Below are positions 1 to 9,232 of a stretch of 64,000 bases of DNA, one piece after another. Both the position numbers and the translations under genes were made by a program. The notes beneath the pieces were generated by a model, which worked only from the letters and a program-made list of their open reading frames with translations, made no database searches and was not told where the DNA came from. How positions within the stretch are numbered: the first letter of the stretch is position 1; each line of letters begins with the position of its first letter. This DNA comes from Zhihengliuella alba (GTDB taxonomy: Bacteria; Actinomycetota; Actinomycetes; Actinomycetales; Micrococcaceae), in NCBI RefSeq assembly GCF_039538765.1, contig NZ_BAABCJ010000007.1:62001-126000 (forward strand), written 5' to 3'.

Positions 1-108
1 GCAGGCGTCGGCGTTCGGATGGACGCCCTCCGGGTCCCGGCCGCACCGGGGGCCGCCTCACCAGGACCCGCCGGGCTGGAGGTCGCGCCATATCGCGCTC
101 AGTCCTGA
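1..108 (+). CDS. C-terminal end of an upstream gene (partial)
   Basis: Frame 1 is open from the left edge to a TGA at 106-108 and keeps G or C in nearly every third position, whereas the lhr frame over the same bases does not until about position 85. This suggests the tail of a real gene entering from the left. The visible 35 residues are rich in Ala, Gly and Pro and end in APYRAQS. No domain can be recognised. The gene overlaps the presumed start of lhr by 19 bases, so the two are probably cotranscribed. The call rests on codon bias alone. Confidence 0.4.
   Translation, partial: AGVGVRMDALRVPAAPGAASPGPAGLEVAPYRAQS
78..92 (+). promoter_or_regulatory. Shine-Dalgarno GGAGG and presumed AUA start of lhr
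   Basis: GGAGG at 78-82 lies 7 bases before an in-frame ATA at 90-92. The lhr frame has no ATG, GTG or TTG between the left edge and position 216, and the GTG at 216 would remove the conserved N-terminus. The spacing and the natural N-terminus it gives (xSRSVLTRFSPATRDWF) make AUA the best start seen here. A CTG at 105, which overlaps the preceding TGA as CTGA, is the alternative. Confidence 0.45.
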
Positions 109-3100
109 CCCGGTTCAGCCCCGCGACCCGCGACTGGTTCGAGGGCGCGTTCAGCGCGCCCACGCAAGCGCAGGCCGGCGCGTGGGAGGCGATCAGCCGC
201 GGCGAGAACGCCCTGGTGGTAGCGCCGACCGGATCCGGCAAGACGCTCTCCGCCTTCCTCTGGGCCCTGGACTCCTTCGTCCGGCACACCCGCGACGAGA
301 CGCCGGACCCGGCGCGAGCACCAGCACCGGGACAGGCTCCGGCGCCAGCACACGCTCAGGCACCGGGACAGGATCAGGCACCGGCACAGGCTCCGGCGCC
401 CACGGCGGGTGAGGCGACGCCGTCGTCCACGGCCCGGCAGCGGCAGAAGCGCGCCACGCGCGTCCTGTACATCTCGCCGCTCAAGGCGCTCGGGGTGGAC
501 GTGGAGCGCAACCTGCGCAGCCCGCTCATCGGCATCACGCAGACCGCCGCGCGGCTGGGCCTGCCGGCACCGGAGATCCGGGTCGGCGTGCGCTCGGGCG
601 ACACCCCCGCCGGCGAACGCCGCAAGCTGCAGACCAACCCGCCGGACATCCTCATCACCACCCCGGAGTCGCTGTTCCTGATGCTCACCAGCCGGGCGCG
701 CGAGACCCTCGGCGCGGTGGACACGGTGATCGTCGACGAGGTCCACGCCGTCGCGGGGACCAAGCGCGGCGCCCATCTGGCGGTGTCGCTGGAGCGACTG
801 GACGCGCTCCTGCGCCGGCCCGCGCAGCGGATCGGCCTCTCCGCCACCGTGGAGCCGCGCGAGGAGGTGGCCCGCTTCCTGGGCGGGACGCGCCCGGTCA
901 CGGTGGTCGCCCCCGAGTCCACCAAGAAGTGGGACCTGACCGTCACGGTCCCCGTGGAGGACATGACGGACCTGCCCGCCGCGGCCGCGGCGCACGACCA
1001 GGGGCCCGCGTCCGGGCTGCAGCCGCAGGCGAGCATCTGGCCCCACGTCGAGGAGCGGATCGTGGACCTGATCGAGGCGAACCGCTCGACGATCGTGTTC
1101 GCCAACTCGCGCCGGCTCGCCGAGCGGTTGACAGGCCGGTTGAACGAGATCCACGAGGAGCGCCTGCAGCTCGCGGCCGAGCAGGCAGCCGAGCAGGCGG
1201 CTCAGCAGGCGGCCCGGCCAGCCGCGCCCGCCGGCGCCCCGTCCGGTTCGGACGCGGACGCGTGCACGGACGCGGACCCCGACGGCGGCTGGGCCTCCGC
1301 CTGGGAGGGTCTGCGCGAGGGCGCCGCGGCCCGCTCGGACCCGACCCGCACGCCCGCAGAGATGATGGCCCAGGCCGGCCAGACGTCCGGCGCCCCGGCG
1401 GTGCTGGCCCGCGCCCACCATGGCTCCGTCTCCAAGGACCAGCGCGCCGAGATCGAGGACGCGCTGAAGTCCGGCCGGCTGCGCTGCGTGGTGGCGACCA
1501 GCTCGCTGGAGCTCGGCATCGACATGGGCCTGGTGGACCTGGTGGTCCAGGTGGAGTCACCCAACTCGGTGGCCTCGGGCCTGCAGCGCGTGGGCCGCGC
1601 CGGGCACCAGGTGGGCGCCGAGTCCCGCGGTGTGTTCTTCCCCAAGCACCGCGGCGACCTGCTGGACACCACGGTGACGGTGGAGCGCATGGTCCGCGGC
1701 GCGATCGAGCCGCTGAAGATCCCGCAGAACCCGCTGGACATCCTCGCCCAGCAGACGGTCGCGGCCGCCGCGCTCGGCGAGGTGGACGTGGAGGAGTGGT
1801 ACGACGTCGTCCGGCGGTCCGCACCGTTCGCCGCCCTGCCGCGCTCCGCCTACGAGGCGACGCTGGACCTGCTCGCCGGCAAGTACCCCTCCGACGAGTT
1901 CGCGGAGCTGCGTCCCCGCGTGGTCTGGGACCGCGATGCCGGCACGCTCGAGGGACGCCCCGGCGCGCAGCGGCTCGCGGTCACCTCGGGCGGCACCATC
2001 CCCGACCGCGGGCTCTTCGGCGTCTTCCTCGCCGGCGACGAGTCCGGCGCCAAGCGCGTCGGCGAGCTGGACGAGGAGATGGTCTACGAGTCGCGGGTCG
2101 GCGACGTGTTCGCGCTCGGGGCCACCAGCTGGCGGATCGAGGACATCACCCACGACCGCGTGATCGTCACCCCCGCCTACGGCCAGCCGGGCAAGCTGCC
2201 GTTCTGGCATGGCGACGGGCCCGGCCGGCCCGTGGAGCTCGGCTACGCCGTCGGGCGCGCCCGCCGCGAGCTCGCCGCCCTCGGCGAGGACGACGCCGTC
2301 GCCCGGCTGTCCGCCGCGGGCCTGGACCCGTGGGCGGTCTCCAACGTCCGCGCCTACCTGGAGGCCCAGCGCGAGGCGACGGGCAGCATCCCGTCGGACC
2401 AGACGCTCGTCGTCGAGCGGTTCCAGGACGAGCTCGGCGACTGGCGGGTGGTCCTGCACTCGCCGTTCGGCATGCCGGTCCACGCACCGTGGGCGCTCGC
2501 CGTCGGCGCCCGGCTTCGCGAGCGGTACGGGCTGGACGGGGCCGCCATGGCCTCCGACGACGGGATCGTGCTGCGGGTGCCCCTGATGGAGGACGAGCCA
2601 CCGGGCGCCGACCTCTTCCTCTTCGACCCGGAGGAGCTCGACGACATCGTCACCCGCGAAGTGGGCGGGTCGGCGCTGTTCGCGTCCCGGTTCCGCGAGT
2701 GCGCGGCCCGGGCGCTGCTGCTCCCCCGGCAGAACCCCGGCCAGCGGACGCCGCTGTGGCAGCAGCGGCAGCGGTCCGCGCAGCTGCTAGACGTGGCGAA
2801 GAAGTACCCGACCTTCCCGATCATCCTGGAGACGGCCCGCGAGTGCCTGCAGGACGTCTACGACGTCCCCGCCCTGCGCGACGTCGCCGCGGCGGTGGGC
2901 CGGCGGGAGATCCGGATCGCCGAGACCACCACGCGCCAGCCGTCGCCGTTCGCCCAGTCGCTGCTGTTCGGCTACGTGGCGCAGTTCCTCTACGAGGGCG
3001 ACTCGCCGCTGGCCGAGCGCCGGGCCGCGGCCCTCTCGCTGGACCCGACGCTGCTCAACGACCTGCTCGGCCGCAGCGAGCTGCGCGAGCTCCTGGACCC

Positions 3101-5402
3101 GGACGTCATCCGACGCACCGAGGCGGAGCTGCAGCGGACCGCGCCCGACCGCCGGCTGCGCGGCGTGGAGGGGGCCGCCGACCTGCTCCGTCTGCTCGGT
3201 CCGCTGACCGCCGAGGAGCTGGCGCTGCGGCTGCGGCCGGACGGCGAGGCCACCGACACGGAGCCGGCGGGGGGCGCCCCTTCGACGGAGTCGACCGACG
3301 ACGCCGGGGCCGACGACGCGGGGGCCGAGGACGCGAGCCCGGACGGGGAGGGGGTCGACGACGGCGGCCACGCCTCGGTGGCGACGGCCCGAGCCTGGGC
3401 GGAGGAGCTGGTCCGCAGCGTGCGCGCCCTGCGCGTGAACGTCGCCGGGCGCGAGGTCTTCGCGGCCATCGAGGACGCGGCCCGGCTGCGCGACGCACTC
3501 GGGGTGCCGCTGCCCATCGGCGTGCCGCTGGCCTTCGTCGAGCCGGTCGAGGACCCGCTCGGCGACCTGGTGGGCCGGTACGCGCGCACGCACGGCCCGT
3601 TCGCCTCCGCCGAGGCGGCCGGCCGGCTGGGGCTGGGCGTCGCCGTCGTGCACTCGACCCTGCAGCGGCTGGCCCAGTCCGGGCGCGTGCTGGACGGGGA
3701 GTTCCGGCCGCGGGAGCTGCTGCCGGCGGAGCACCGCGGCGGCGACGCGGGACTCGAGTGGTGCGACGCCGAGGTCCTGCGCCGGATCCGCCGCCGCTCC
3801 CTGGCCGCCCTGCGGGCCGAGGTGGAGCCCGTGGACGCGGCCACGTACGCGCGGTTCCTGCCGGCGTGGCAGTTCGTGGGCGACGGCGAGACGGCCGCGC
3901 CGCAGCTGCGCGGGGCGGACGGCGTGGCGGCCGTCGTCGAGCAGCTCGCCGGGTACCCGGCGCCGGCAAGCGCCTGGGAGACCCACATCCTGCCCGCCCG
4001 GGTGGCCGACTACCGGCCCGGGCTGCTGGACGAGCTGCTCTCCTCCGGCGAGGTGCTGCTCACCGGCGCCGGGGCGCTCAGCGGCAACGACGGCTGGGTC
4101 GCGCTGCACCCGGCCGGCACCGCCGAGCTCACCGTCAACGGGGCCCCCGGCCCGGCGCCCGCCCCTCAGACCGCGCCACGGACCGCCCCACGAGCCGACC
4201 GACCGGGCACCAGCGAGGCGGACGAGTCCGGGGAGGCGGCGGAGGTCGGCGAGGCGGCGGAGGCGCCGTCGGCCGCACGCGACGCGGTCCTCTCCACCCT
4301 CTCCACCGGCGGCGCGTACTTCTTCCGCCACCTGGCCGAGGCGCACCCGGGCGTGCCGCAGCCGGACCTGCTCGATGCCCTGTGGGAGCTGTTCTGGGCG
4401 GGGCGCCTGACCAACGACACGTTCGCCCCCGTCCGCGGGCTGCTCGACGGCGGCCGCACCGCCCACAAGGCGCGGGCCTCGACGCCGCGCTCGCGCCTGG
4501 CCCGGCCCTCGCGCCTCGGTCTGCGGTCCGGTCTGCGCGGGCGGCTCGAGGGCGGCAGCAGCGCGGGCCTGCGCACCGGCCTGCGCACCGGGGCGGGCGG
4601 GCCCGACGGCGGAGACGCGCAGGCGGTCACCACCGGCGTGCTGACCCCCGCGCAGCAGGCCCGGGCCGCCGGGCGCTGGTCCCTCGCCCCGGCGCCCGAG
4701 CCGGACGCCACCCTGCGCGCCCACGCCACGGCGGAGCTGCTGCTGGACCGCTACGGGGTCCTCACCCGGGGACCGGTCGCGTCCGAGGAGGTGCCGGGCG
4801 GGTTCGCGCTGCTGTACCGGGTCCTGGCGCGGCTGGAGGAGGCCGGGCACATCCGGCGGGGCTACTTCATCGAGCACCTCGGCGCGGCCCAGTTCGCGCT
4901 CTCGGCCACGGTGGACCGCCTGCGCGCGCACGTCGGCTCGGGCGGCCGGGCCGGCCTCGGGGACGACGTCACCGGGCCGGACGCCCTGCAGTACAGCGCC
5001 GAGGCCGCGCGCCGGGCCCCGCTCGCCGTCGCGCTCGCCGCCACCGACCCGGCCAACCCGTACGGGGCGGCGCTCGGGTGGCCGGCGGCGCCGTCGTTCG
5101 CCGGCGAGGACGCGCCGCGGCACCGCCCGGGCCGGAAGGCCGGGGCCGTCGTCGTGCTGGTCAACGGGGCGCTGGCGCTCTACGTGGAGCGCGGCGGCCG
5201 GACCGTCCTGGCCTGGACGGAGGACCCGGCCGAGCTCGCCGCGGCCGCCGAGGCCCTGGTGCGCGGACTGCGCGCCGCCCGGGTGGAGAAGATTTCTGTC
5301 GAGAAGGTCAGCGGGGTCCCGGTCCTCGGGACGCCGCTGGCGCAAGCGCTACGTGCCGCCGGGTTCTACGCGGCGCCGAATGGGGTGAGATTCCGTGCCT
5401 GA
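90..5402 (+). CDS. lhr: Lhr-type ATP-dependent DNA/RNA helicase
   Basis: Lhr is a superfamily 2, 3'-to-5' ATP-dependent helicase implicated in the DNA damage response of actinobacteria. Visible motifs are Walker A APTGSGKT (222-245), DEVH (735-746), SATV and the motif VI sequence QRVGRAGH (1584-1607). These are followed by the Lhr-core winged-helix region and the long C-terminal domain that marks full-length Lhr. About 1770 residues is longer than the roughly 1500-1600 usual for the family. The excess lies in low-complexity inserts: Pro/Ala/Gln-rich codons at 306-411 inside the first RecA domain, Ala/Gln and acidic stretches near 1150-1300, an acidic Asp/Ala/Gly stretch at 3240-3370, and Ala/Glu and Arg/Gly linkers at 4140-4270 and 4500-4610. 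The stop overlaps the start of nei2 by 8 bases. The family is certain; the start is not, because only non-standard codons are available. Confidence 0.93.
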   Translation: MSRSVLTRFSPATRDWFEGAFSAPTQAQAGAWEAISRGENALVVAPTGSGKTLSAFLWALDSFVRHTRDETPDPARAPAPGQAPAPAHAQAPGQDQAPAQAPAPTAGEATPSSTARQRQKRATRVLYISPLKALGVDVERNLRSPLIGITQTAARLGLPAPEIRVGVRSGDTPAGERRKLQTNPPDILITTPESLFLMLTSRARETLGAVDTVIVDEVHAVAGTKRGAHLAVSLERLDALLRRPAQRIGLSATVEPREEVARFLGGTRPVTVVAPESTKKWDLTVTVPVEDMTDLPAAAAAHDQGPASGLQPQASIWPHVEERIVDLIEANRSTIVFANSRRLAERLTGRLNEIHEERLQLAAEQAAEQAAQQAARPAAPAGAPSGSDADACTDADPDGGWASAWEGLREGAAARSDPTRTPAEMMAQAGQTSGAPAVLARAHHGSVSKDQRAEIEDALKSGRLRCVVATSSLELGIDMGLVDLVVQVESPNSVASGLQRVGRAGHQVGAESRGVFFPKHRGDLLDTTVTVERMVRGAIEPLKIPQNPLDILAQQTVAAAALGEVDVEEWYDVVRRSAPFAALPRSAYEATLDLLAGKYPSDEFAELRPRVVWDRDAGTLEGRPGAQRLAVTSGGTIPDRGLFGVFLAGDESGAKRVGELDEEMVYESRVGDVFALGATSWRIEDITHDRVIVTPAYGQPGKLPFWHGDGPGRPVELGYAVGRARRELAALGEDDAVARLSAAGLDPWAVSNVRAYLEAQREATGSIPSDQTLVVERFQDELGDWRVVLHSPFGMPVHAPWALAVGARLRERYGLDGAAMASDDGIVLRVPLMEDEPPGADLFLFDPEELDDIVTREVGGSALFASRFRECAARALLLPRQNPGQRTPLWQQRQRSAQLLDVAKKYPTFPIILETARECLQDVYDVPALRDVAAAVGRREIRIAETTTRQPSPFAQSLLFGYVAQFLYEGDSPLAERRAAALSLDPTLLNDLLGRSELRELLDPDVIRRTEAELQRTAPDRRLRGVEGAADLLRLLGPLTAEELALRLRPDGEATDTEPAGGAPSTESTDDAGADDAGAEDASPDGEGVDDGGHASVATARAWAEELVRSVRALRVNVAGREVFAAIEDAARLRDALGVPLPIGVPLAFVEPVEDPLGDLVGRYARTHGPFASAEAAGRLGLGVAVVHSTLQRLAQSGRVLDGEFRPRELLPAEHRGGDAGLEWCDAEVLRRIRRRSLAALRAEVEPVDAATYARFLPAWQFVGDGETAAPQLRGADGVAAVVEQLAGYPAPASAWETHILPARVADYRPGLLDELLSSGEVLLTGAGALSGNDGWVALHPAGTAELTVNGAPGPAPAPQTAPRTAPRADRPGTSEADESGEAAEVGEAAEAPSAARDAVLSTLSTGGAYFFRHLAEAHPGVPQPDLLDALWELFWAGRLTNDTFAPVRGLLDGGRTAHKARASTPRSRLARPSRLGLRSGLRGRLEGGSSAGLRTGLRTGAGGPDGGDAQAVTTGVLTPAQQARAAGRWSLAPAPEPDATLRAHATAELLLDRYGVLTRGPVASEEVPGGFALLYRVLARLEEAGHIRRGYFIEHLGAAQFALSATVDRLRAHVGSGGRAGLGDDVTGPDALQYSAEAARRAPLAVALAATDPANPYGAALGWPAAPSFAGEDAPRHRPGRKAGAVVVLVNGALALYVERGGRTVLAWTEDPAELAAAAEALVRGLRAARVEKISVEKVSGVPVLGTPLAQALRAAGFYAAPNGVRFRA
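306..411 (+). repeat. 18-nt-period tandem repeat inside lhr
   Basis: Units beginning GCACCGGGACAGG or GCACCGGCACAGG occur at 324, 360 and 378. The 23-base copies at 324-346 and 378-400 differ at one base. The array stays in frame and encodes an Ala-Pro-Gly-Gln linker between helicase motifs I and Ia. Confidence 0.75.
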
Positions 5403-6201
5403 GGGTGATTCCGTGCACCGGGCCGCGCGCATGCTGGATGCTGCGCTGACGGGCCACGTGCTGACCAAGACGGACTTCCGGGTGCCGCAGGTGGCCACGG
5501 TGGATCTGGCCGGGCGGCCGGTCGACTCCGTGTGCGCCCGCGGCAAGCACCTGCTGATCCGGATCGGGGCGGACCCGGCCCAGCTGCTGACCATGCACAC
5601 GCATCTCATGATGGACGGCCGCTGGGAGGTGTACGCGCCCGGCGAGCGCTGGCGCGTGGCCGGGCACAAGGTGCGCTGCGTGCTGACGAACTCGACGTTC
5701 GAGGCGATCGGGGTGGACCTGGGGTTCCTGCGGCTCTTCCCCTCGCGGCTGGAGCCGCAGGCGGTGGGCCATCTGGGCCCGGACCCCCTGGGGCGCGACT
5801 GGGACCCGGACGAGGTGCGGGAGCGCATGCTGCAGGCGCCCGAGCGGGCCGTCGGGCTGGCTCTGCTGGACCAGCGGAACATGGCCGGGGTGGGCAACAT
5901 CTACCGGTCGGAGGCCCTGTTCGTGTGCCGGGTCCACCCGCTGACGCCGGTGGGCGAGGTCCCCGACCTGCCCCGGCTGATCGAGCGCTGCTTCCTGATG
6001 CTGCACGCCAACCGGGACCGGGAGCGGCGCAAGACCACGCCGGCCGAGCTGCGGGAGCCGTACTGGGCATACAAACGGGCGGGCCGGCCGTGCTTCCGCT
6101 GCGGGACGCCCCTGGACCTGCTGCGCATCGGGCCGGCGAAGCTGCAGCAGGACCGGGACGCGTACGTGTGCCGGACGTGCCAGCCGGATCCCGCGGCCTA
6201 G
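5395..6201 (+). CDS. nei2: Endonuclease VIII-like DNA glycosylase/AP lyase (Nei2)
   Basis: This is a formamidopyrimidine-DNA glycosylase/Nei family enzyme. It excises oxidised bases using the N-terminal proline as nucleophile and nicks the resulting abasic site. The start MPEGDSVHR supplies the catalytic Pro2 and Glu3 after removal of Met. The C-terminal zinc finger is visible as CFRC followed 16 residues later by CRTC, and the helix-two-turn-helix sequence QRNMAGVGNIYRSEALF precedes it. The length of 268 residues is normal. The GTG start lies inside lhr (8-base overlap), which implies translational coupling. The same lhr-nei2 pairing is known from mycobacteria and supports a shared role in repair of damaged DNA. 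Confidence 0.9.
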   Translation: MPEGDSVHRAARMLDAALTGHVLTKTDFRVPQVATVDLAGRPVDSVCARGKHLLIRIGADPAQLLTMHTHLMMDGRWEVYAPGERWRVAGHKVRCVLTNSTFEAIGVDLGFLRLFPSRLEPQAVGHLGPDPLGRDWDPDEVRERMLQAPERAVGLALLDQRNMAGVGNIYRSEALFVCRVHPLTPVGEVPDLPRLIERCFLMLHANRDRERRKTTPAELREPYWAYKRAGRPCFRCGTPLDLLRIGPAKLQQDRDAYVCRTCQPDPAA

Positions 6202-6311
6202 CGCCCGGCCAGGTCGCCGGCTGGGCGTCAGCTGGCGGTGCACTCCCAGCTCGCTGCGGATCGCCGGGGCATCTCGCCCCGGCGCGGCCGGGCGCGTACG
6301 TTGTGAACCAG

Positions 6312-6341
6312 GGACGCCCGCCGGCCGGCGCGCGGGCGTCC
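6312..6341 (+). terminator. Hairpin after lhr-nei2
   Basis: Perfect 10-bp arms (6312-6321 and 6332-6341) flank a 10-base loop between nei2 and the next gene. There is no T-tract, as is common in GC-rich actinobacteria. Confidence 0.4.
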
Positions 6342-6388
6342 GCGCCGCGCCTGCGGTGCCCGACTGGAGCGAAGCGAGGAACCGAACC

Positions 6389-7492
6389 ATGCCCATCGTG
6401 GGAGTGATGGCCGACCCCGGCCTGCCGGAGATCATCTCCCGGCAGGCACGCGCCGCCGTCGAGGAGAACCTGGCCGAGTTCGACCGGGACGGCTGGACCG
6501 TCGTGGTCGAGCGGGGCGCCCTGCCGCTCACCGGCGACGGCGACATCCCGCTGATGGAGCGCTCCTCCGCCCTGCTCGCCGAGCGGGACTGGGACTACAT
6601 CATCTACGTCACCGACCTGCCCCGCACGTACGAGGGCCAGCCGCTGGCGTACGAGCTGGAGAACGAGACGAACGCCGCCCTGCTCTCGCTGCCGGCGCTG
6701 GGCTTCTGGCGGCTCACGGCCCGCCTGCGGACCCTCCTCACCGATCTGGCGCTGACGCTGCACGAGCGCCAGGCTCCGGAGGACGAGCGCCGAGCGTCGA
6801 ACATCCGGACCCCCGGGGTCCGCACCGCCCACCACGAGGACCACGACGGGCGCGTCTTCGTCACCCTCGACTCCCCGGTGAGCCGGCTGCGCCTCCTGGC
6901 CGGCATGATCCGCAACAACCGGCCGGGCCGGCTGCTCACGGCGCTCTCCACCTGCATCGCCACCGCGGCGGCCGCCGGCGCCTTCGGCATCTTCTACACG
7001 AGCATTTGGAACATGTCCGACGCGCTGCCGTCCCGGCGGCTGCTCCTCATCAGCGTCGTCGCCGTGCTGACGCTGAGCATCTGGCTGATCGTGCGCAACA
7101 ACCTGTGGACCCGGAGTGCCAGCATCGAGCAGTCCGGCACCGCGCGCGTGGGTGTCGGCTCGGCGTCCAACCAGGCGGCCCTGGACAACACCGCGACGGT
7201 CATCACCGTGGTCCTCTCCGTGGCGTTCATGTACGCGGTCCTGTTCACGGTGCTGTTCGCCGGTTCCATCACCATCGTCGACGCCGGCTACCTCGAGTCC
7301 CAGCTGGAGCATCCGGTGGGCGTCGGCGACTACGCGACGCTGTCCTGGCTCGCCGCGTCGCTGGGCACGATGGCCGGCTCGCTCGGCTCCAACTTCGACA
7401 GCGACGCGGCGATCCGCGAGGCCACCTACAGCCGCCGGGCGCGGCAGCGGCGCCAGCTCAACGAGGAGGCCGAGGAGCACGAGGCGGACTAG
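6389..7492 (+). CDS. Conserved actinobacterial membrane protein, unknown function
   Basis: I do not recognise the family. The 367-residue protein has a soluble N-terminal half (about residues 1-165) beginning MPIVGVMADPGLP, then four hydrophobic segments near residues 178-205, 212-232, 265-292 and 308-325, and a charged C-terminal tail (RRARQRRQ, then an acidic end). The arrangement suggests an inner-membrane protein with a cytoplasmic sensor or binding domain. The start was placed at the ATG at 6389, preceded by GAGGA, rather than at the in-frame GTG at 6356. The gene stands alone between the lhr-nei2 hairpin and the pseudouridine synthase. Confidence 0.8.
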   Translation: MPIVGVMADPGLPEIISRQARAAVEENLAEFDRDGWTVVVERGALPLTGDGDIPLMERSSALLAERDWDYIIYVTDLPRTYEGQPLAYELENETNAALLSLPALGFWRLTARLRTLLTDLALTLHERQAPEDERRASNIRTPGVRTAHHEDHDGRVFVTLDSPVSRLRLLAGMIRNNRPGRLLTALSTCIATAAAAGAFGIFYTSIWNMSDALPSRRLLLISVVAVLTLSIWLIVRNNLWTRSASIEQSGTARVGVGSASNQAALDNTATVITVVLSVAFMYAVLFTVLFAGSITIVDAGYLESQLEHPVGVGDYATLSWLAASLGTMAGSLGSNFDSDAAIREATYSRRARQRRQLNEEAEEHEAD

Positions 7493-7625
7493 GGGCCCGC
7501 CCCTCCGCGCCCGCCACCGGATGGCCCGCGGCCACCCCGGGGCCCCGACCACTGGGCCGCCCCGACCACCGGACGGCCCGCGGGGCGGCGTCGCACCGTG
7601 CCCGTGGGACACTGGGACGGTGGCC

Positions 7626-8612
7626 ATGAAGTCTCCCCTCCCCGTCCGCAACGGCGTCGGCGCAACCCGGCTCCGGCTGCCGGAGACCCCGCGGAGCGGA
7701 CAGGCCACGGTGCTGGAGCACCTGGTGGCCCGCTTCGGCCACATCGACCCGGCGGAGATCGCCCAACGGTTCGACGACGGCGAGGTGGTCGCCCGCGACG
7801 GCGCGCCGCTGTCCCGCGCCACGCCGCTCGGCGCCCACGAGTTCGTCTGGTACTACCGGACCCTGCCGCCGGAGACGCCGATCCCGTTCGAGGAACGGGT
7901 CCTGGCGCAGGAGCGCGACCTGCTGGTGGTGGACAAGCCGCACTTCCTGCCCACGACGCCCGGCGGCGGATTCCTGCAGGAATCGGCGCTCGTGCGGCTG
8001 CGCAACCGGCTCGGGCTGCCGGAGCTGACGCCGATCCACCGGCTGGACCGGGCGACGGCCGGCGTCATCCTGTTCTCGGTCCGCGCCGAGACGCGCGGGG
8101 CCTACCAGACCATGTTCGAACGGCGCACCGTCCGCAAGGAGTACGAGTGCGTCAGCGCGCTCCCCGCTCGAGCCGACGCCCGGGCAGACGGGGCGGCCGC
8201 CGGGAGCCGCTTCCGGGACTTCCCGGTCCTGGTGCGCAGCCGCATCCGGAAGACCAAGGGCGAGCTGCGCGTGCACCTGGAGGACGGGCCGGCCAACGCC
8301 GAGTCGGCGGTGGGCCTGCTCGGGACCGGCGTCAGCGGCGGCCACCGGGCCGGCCTGCCCGTGGCCCACTTCCGGCTCGTGCCGCACACCGGCAAGACGC
8401 ACCAGCTGCGCGTCCACATGGCCTCCCTCGGCCTGGGCATCCTGAACGACGTCTTCTACCCGGAGCTGCTGGACAAGGCCCCGGACGACTACCGGCGCCC
8501 CCTGCAGCTGCTGGCCCGCAGCATCGAGTTCCCGGACCCGCTCACCGGCGACCGCCGCCGGTTCGAGTCAGGCCTGCGGCTCAGCGAGGCCCCCGGCGGC
8601 AGCACCACGTGA
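7626..8612 (+). CDS. RluA-family RNA pseudouridine synthase
   Basis: It converts specific uridines of rRNA or tRNA to pseudouridine. The family signature HRLDRATAG, containing the catalytic Asp, lies in the middle of the 328-residue protein, after VVDKP and before the C-terminal HTGKTHQLRVHMASLG motif. The N-terminal region is S4-like in position but divergent. The closest functional group appears to be the tRNA-U32/rRNA RluA type, but the substrate cannot be read from the sequence. The ATG at 7626 is used; an in-frame GTG at 7620 is possible. The stop overlaps the next start as GTGA, so the DedA-like protein is translationally coupled. Confidence 0.88.
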   Translation: MKSPLPVRNGVGATRLRLPETPRSGQATVLEHLVARFGHIDPAEIAQRFDDGEVVARDGAPLSRATPLGAHEFVWYYRTLPPETPIPFEERVLAQERDLLVVDKPHFLPTTPGGGFLQESALVRLRNRLGLPELTPIHRLDRATAGVILFSVRAETRGAYQTMFERRTVRKEYECVSALPARADARADGAAAGSRFRDFPVLVRSRIRKTKGELRVHLEDGPANAESAVGLLGTGVSGGHRAGLPVAHFRLVPHTGKTHQLRVHMASLGLGILNDVFYPELLDKAPDDYRRPLQLLARSIEFPDPLTGDRRRFESGLRLSEAPGGSTT

Positions 8613-9223
8613 CCGACCCCGGCGCGGGTCCCCTGGGCCTCGAGGGCGGCGGCCTCTGGTACTACGCGTCGACCTTCGTGCTCGTGGCGCTCGACGCCGC
8701 GTTCCCGCCCATCCCCTCCGAGCTGCTGGTCCTCGGCTCCGGCCCCCTGGCCGCCGACGGGCGGCTCTCGGCCCTCTGGGCCTGGCTGGCCGCCGCGGCC
8801 GGCTGCCTCGCCGGGGACCTGGGGCTCTACTGGGTCTTCCGGCGGGGCCTGACCGGGTGGCTGGACCGCTTCCGGGCCGGGCGCTGGATCCACCGCAACA
8901 CGGTGGCGGTCATGAACCGGCTGGGCCGCGACGCCACCTACGCCTCGCTGCTCGGCCTGCGCTTCGTCTCCGGGGGCCGGACGGCGTCGGTGGCGGCCGC
9001 CGGCATCGCTGGCGTCGGGCTGCGGCCCTTCCTCGCGCTGGCCGCCCTCGGCTCCGGACTCTGGGCAGCGTGGATGATGCTGCTCGGCTACCTCACCCAG
9101 TCGGTCACCGGCTGGCCGACCTGGGCCGCGACGCTGGCCTCGCTGGTCCTCGGGGCGGTCATCGGCGGCCTTCTCGCCGGCGCGCTGACGTGGGCGAAGC
9201 GCCGTGGGGGTCCCCGGGCGTAG
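8609..9223 (+). CDS. DedA-like (VTT-domain) membrane protein
   Basis: This 204-residue polytopic membrane protein has the DedA/SNARE-associated pattern. An N-terminal re-entrant hydrophobic segment contains FPPIPSELLVLGSGPLA, a glycine-rich transmembrane stretch is followed by LGLYWVFRRG, and a second re-entrant region contains LGLRFVSGGRTASVAAAG. DedA proteins act in lipid scrambling or transport and membrane homeostasis. It is shorter and more divergent than typical DedA proteins, so the specific role is open. The GTG start overlaps the preceding stop by 4 bases. Confidence 0.75.
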   Translation: MTDPGAGPLGLEGGGLWYYASTFVLVALDAAFPPIPSELLVLGSGPLAADGRLSALWAWLAAAAGCLAGDLGLYWVFRRGLTGWLDRFRAGRWIHRNTVAVMNRLGRDATYASLLGLRFVSGGRTASVAAAGIAGVGLRPFLALAALGSGLWAAWMMLLGYLTQSVTGWPTWAATLASLVLGAVIGGLLAGALTWAKRRGGPRA

Positions 9224-9232
9224 GCTGGAACC

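Noticed and set aside
929..5449. Very long open frames overlapping lhr on both strands, up to about 1500 codons
   Set aside because: They are Arg/Pro/Gly-rich shadows caused by high GC; third-position bias and helicase motifs support only the lhr frame.
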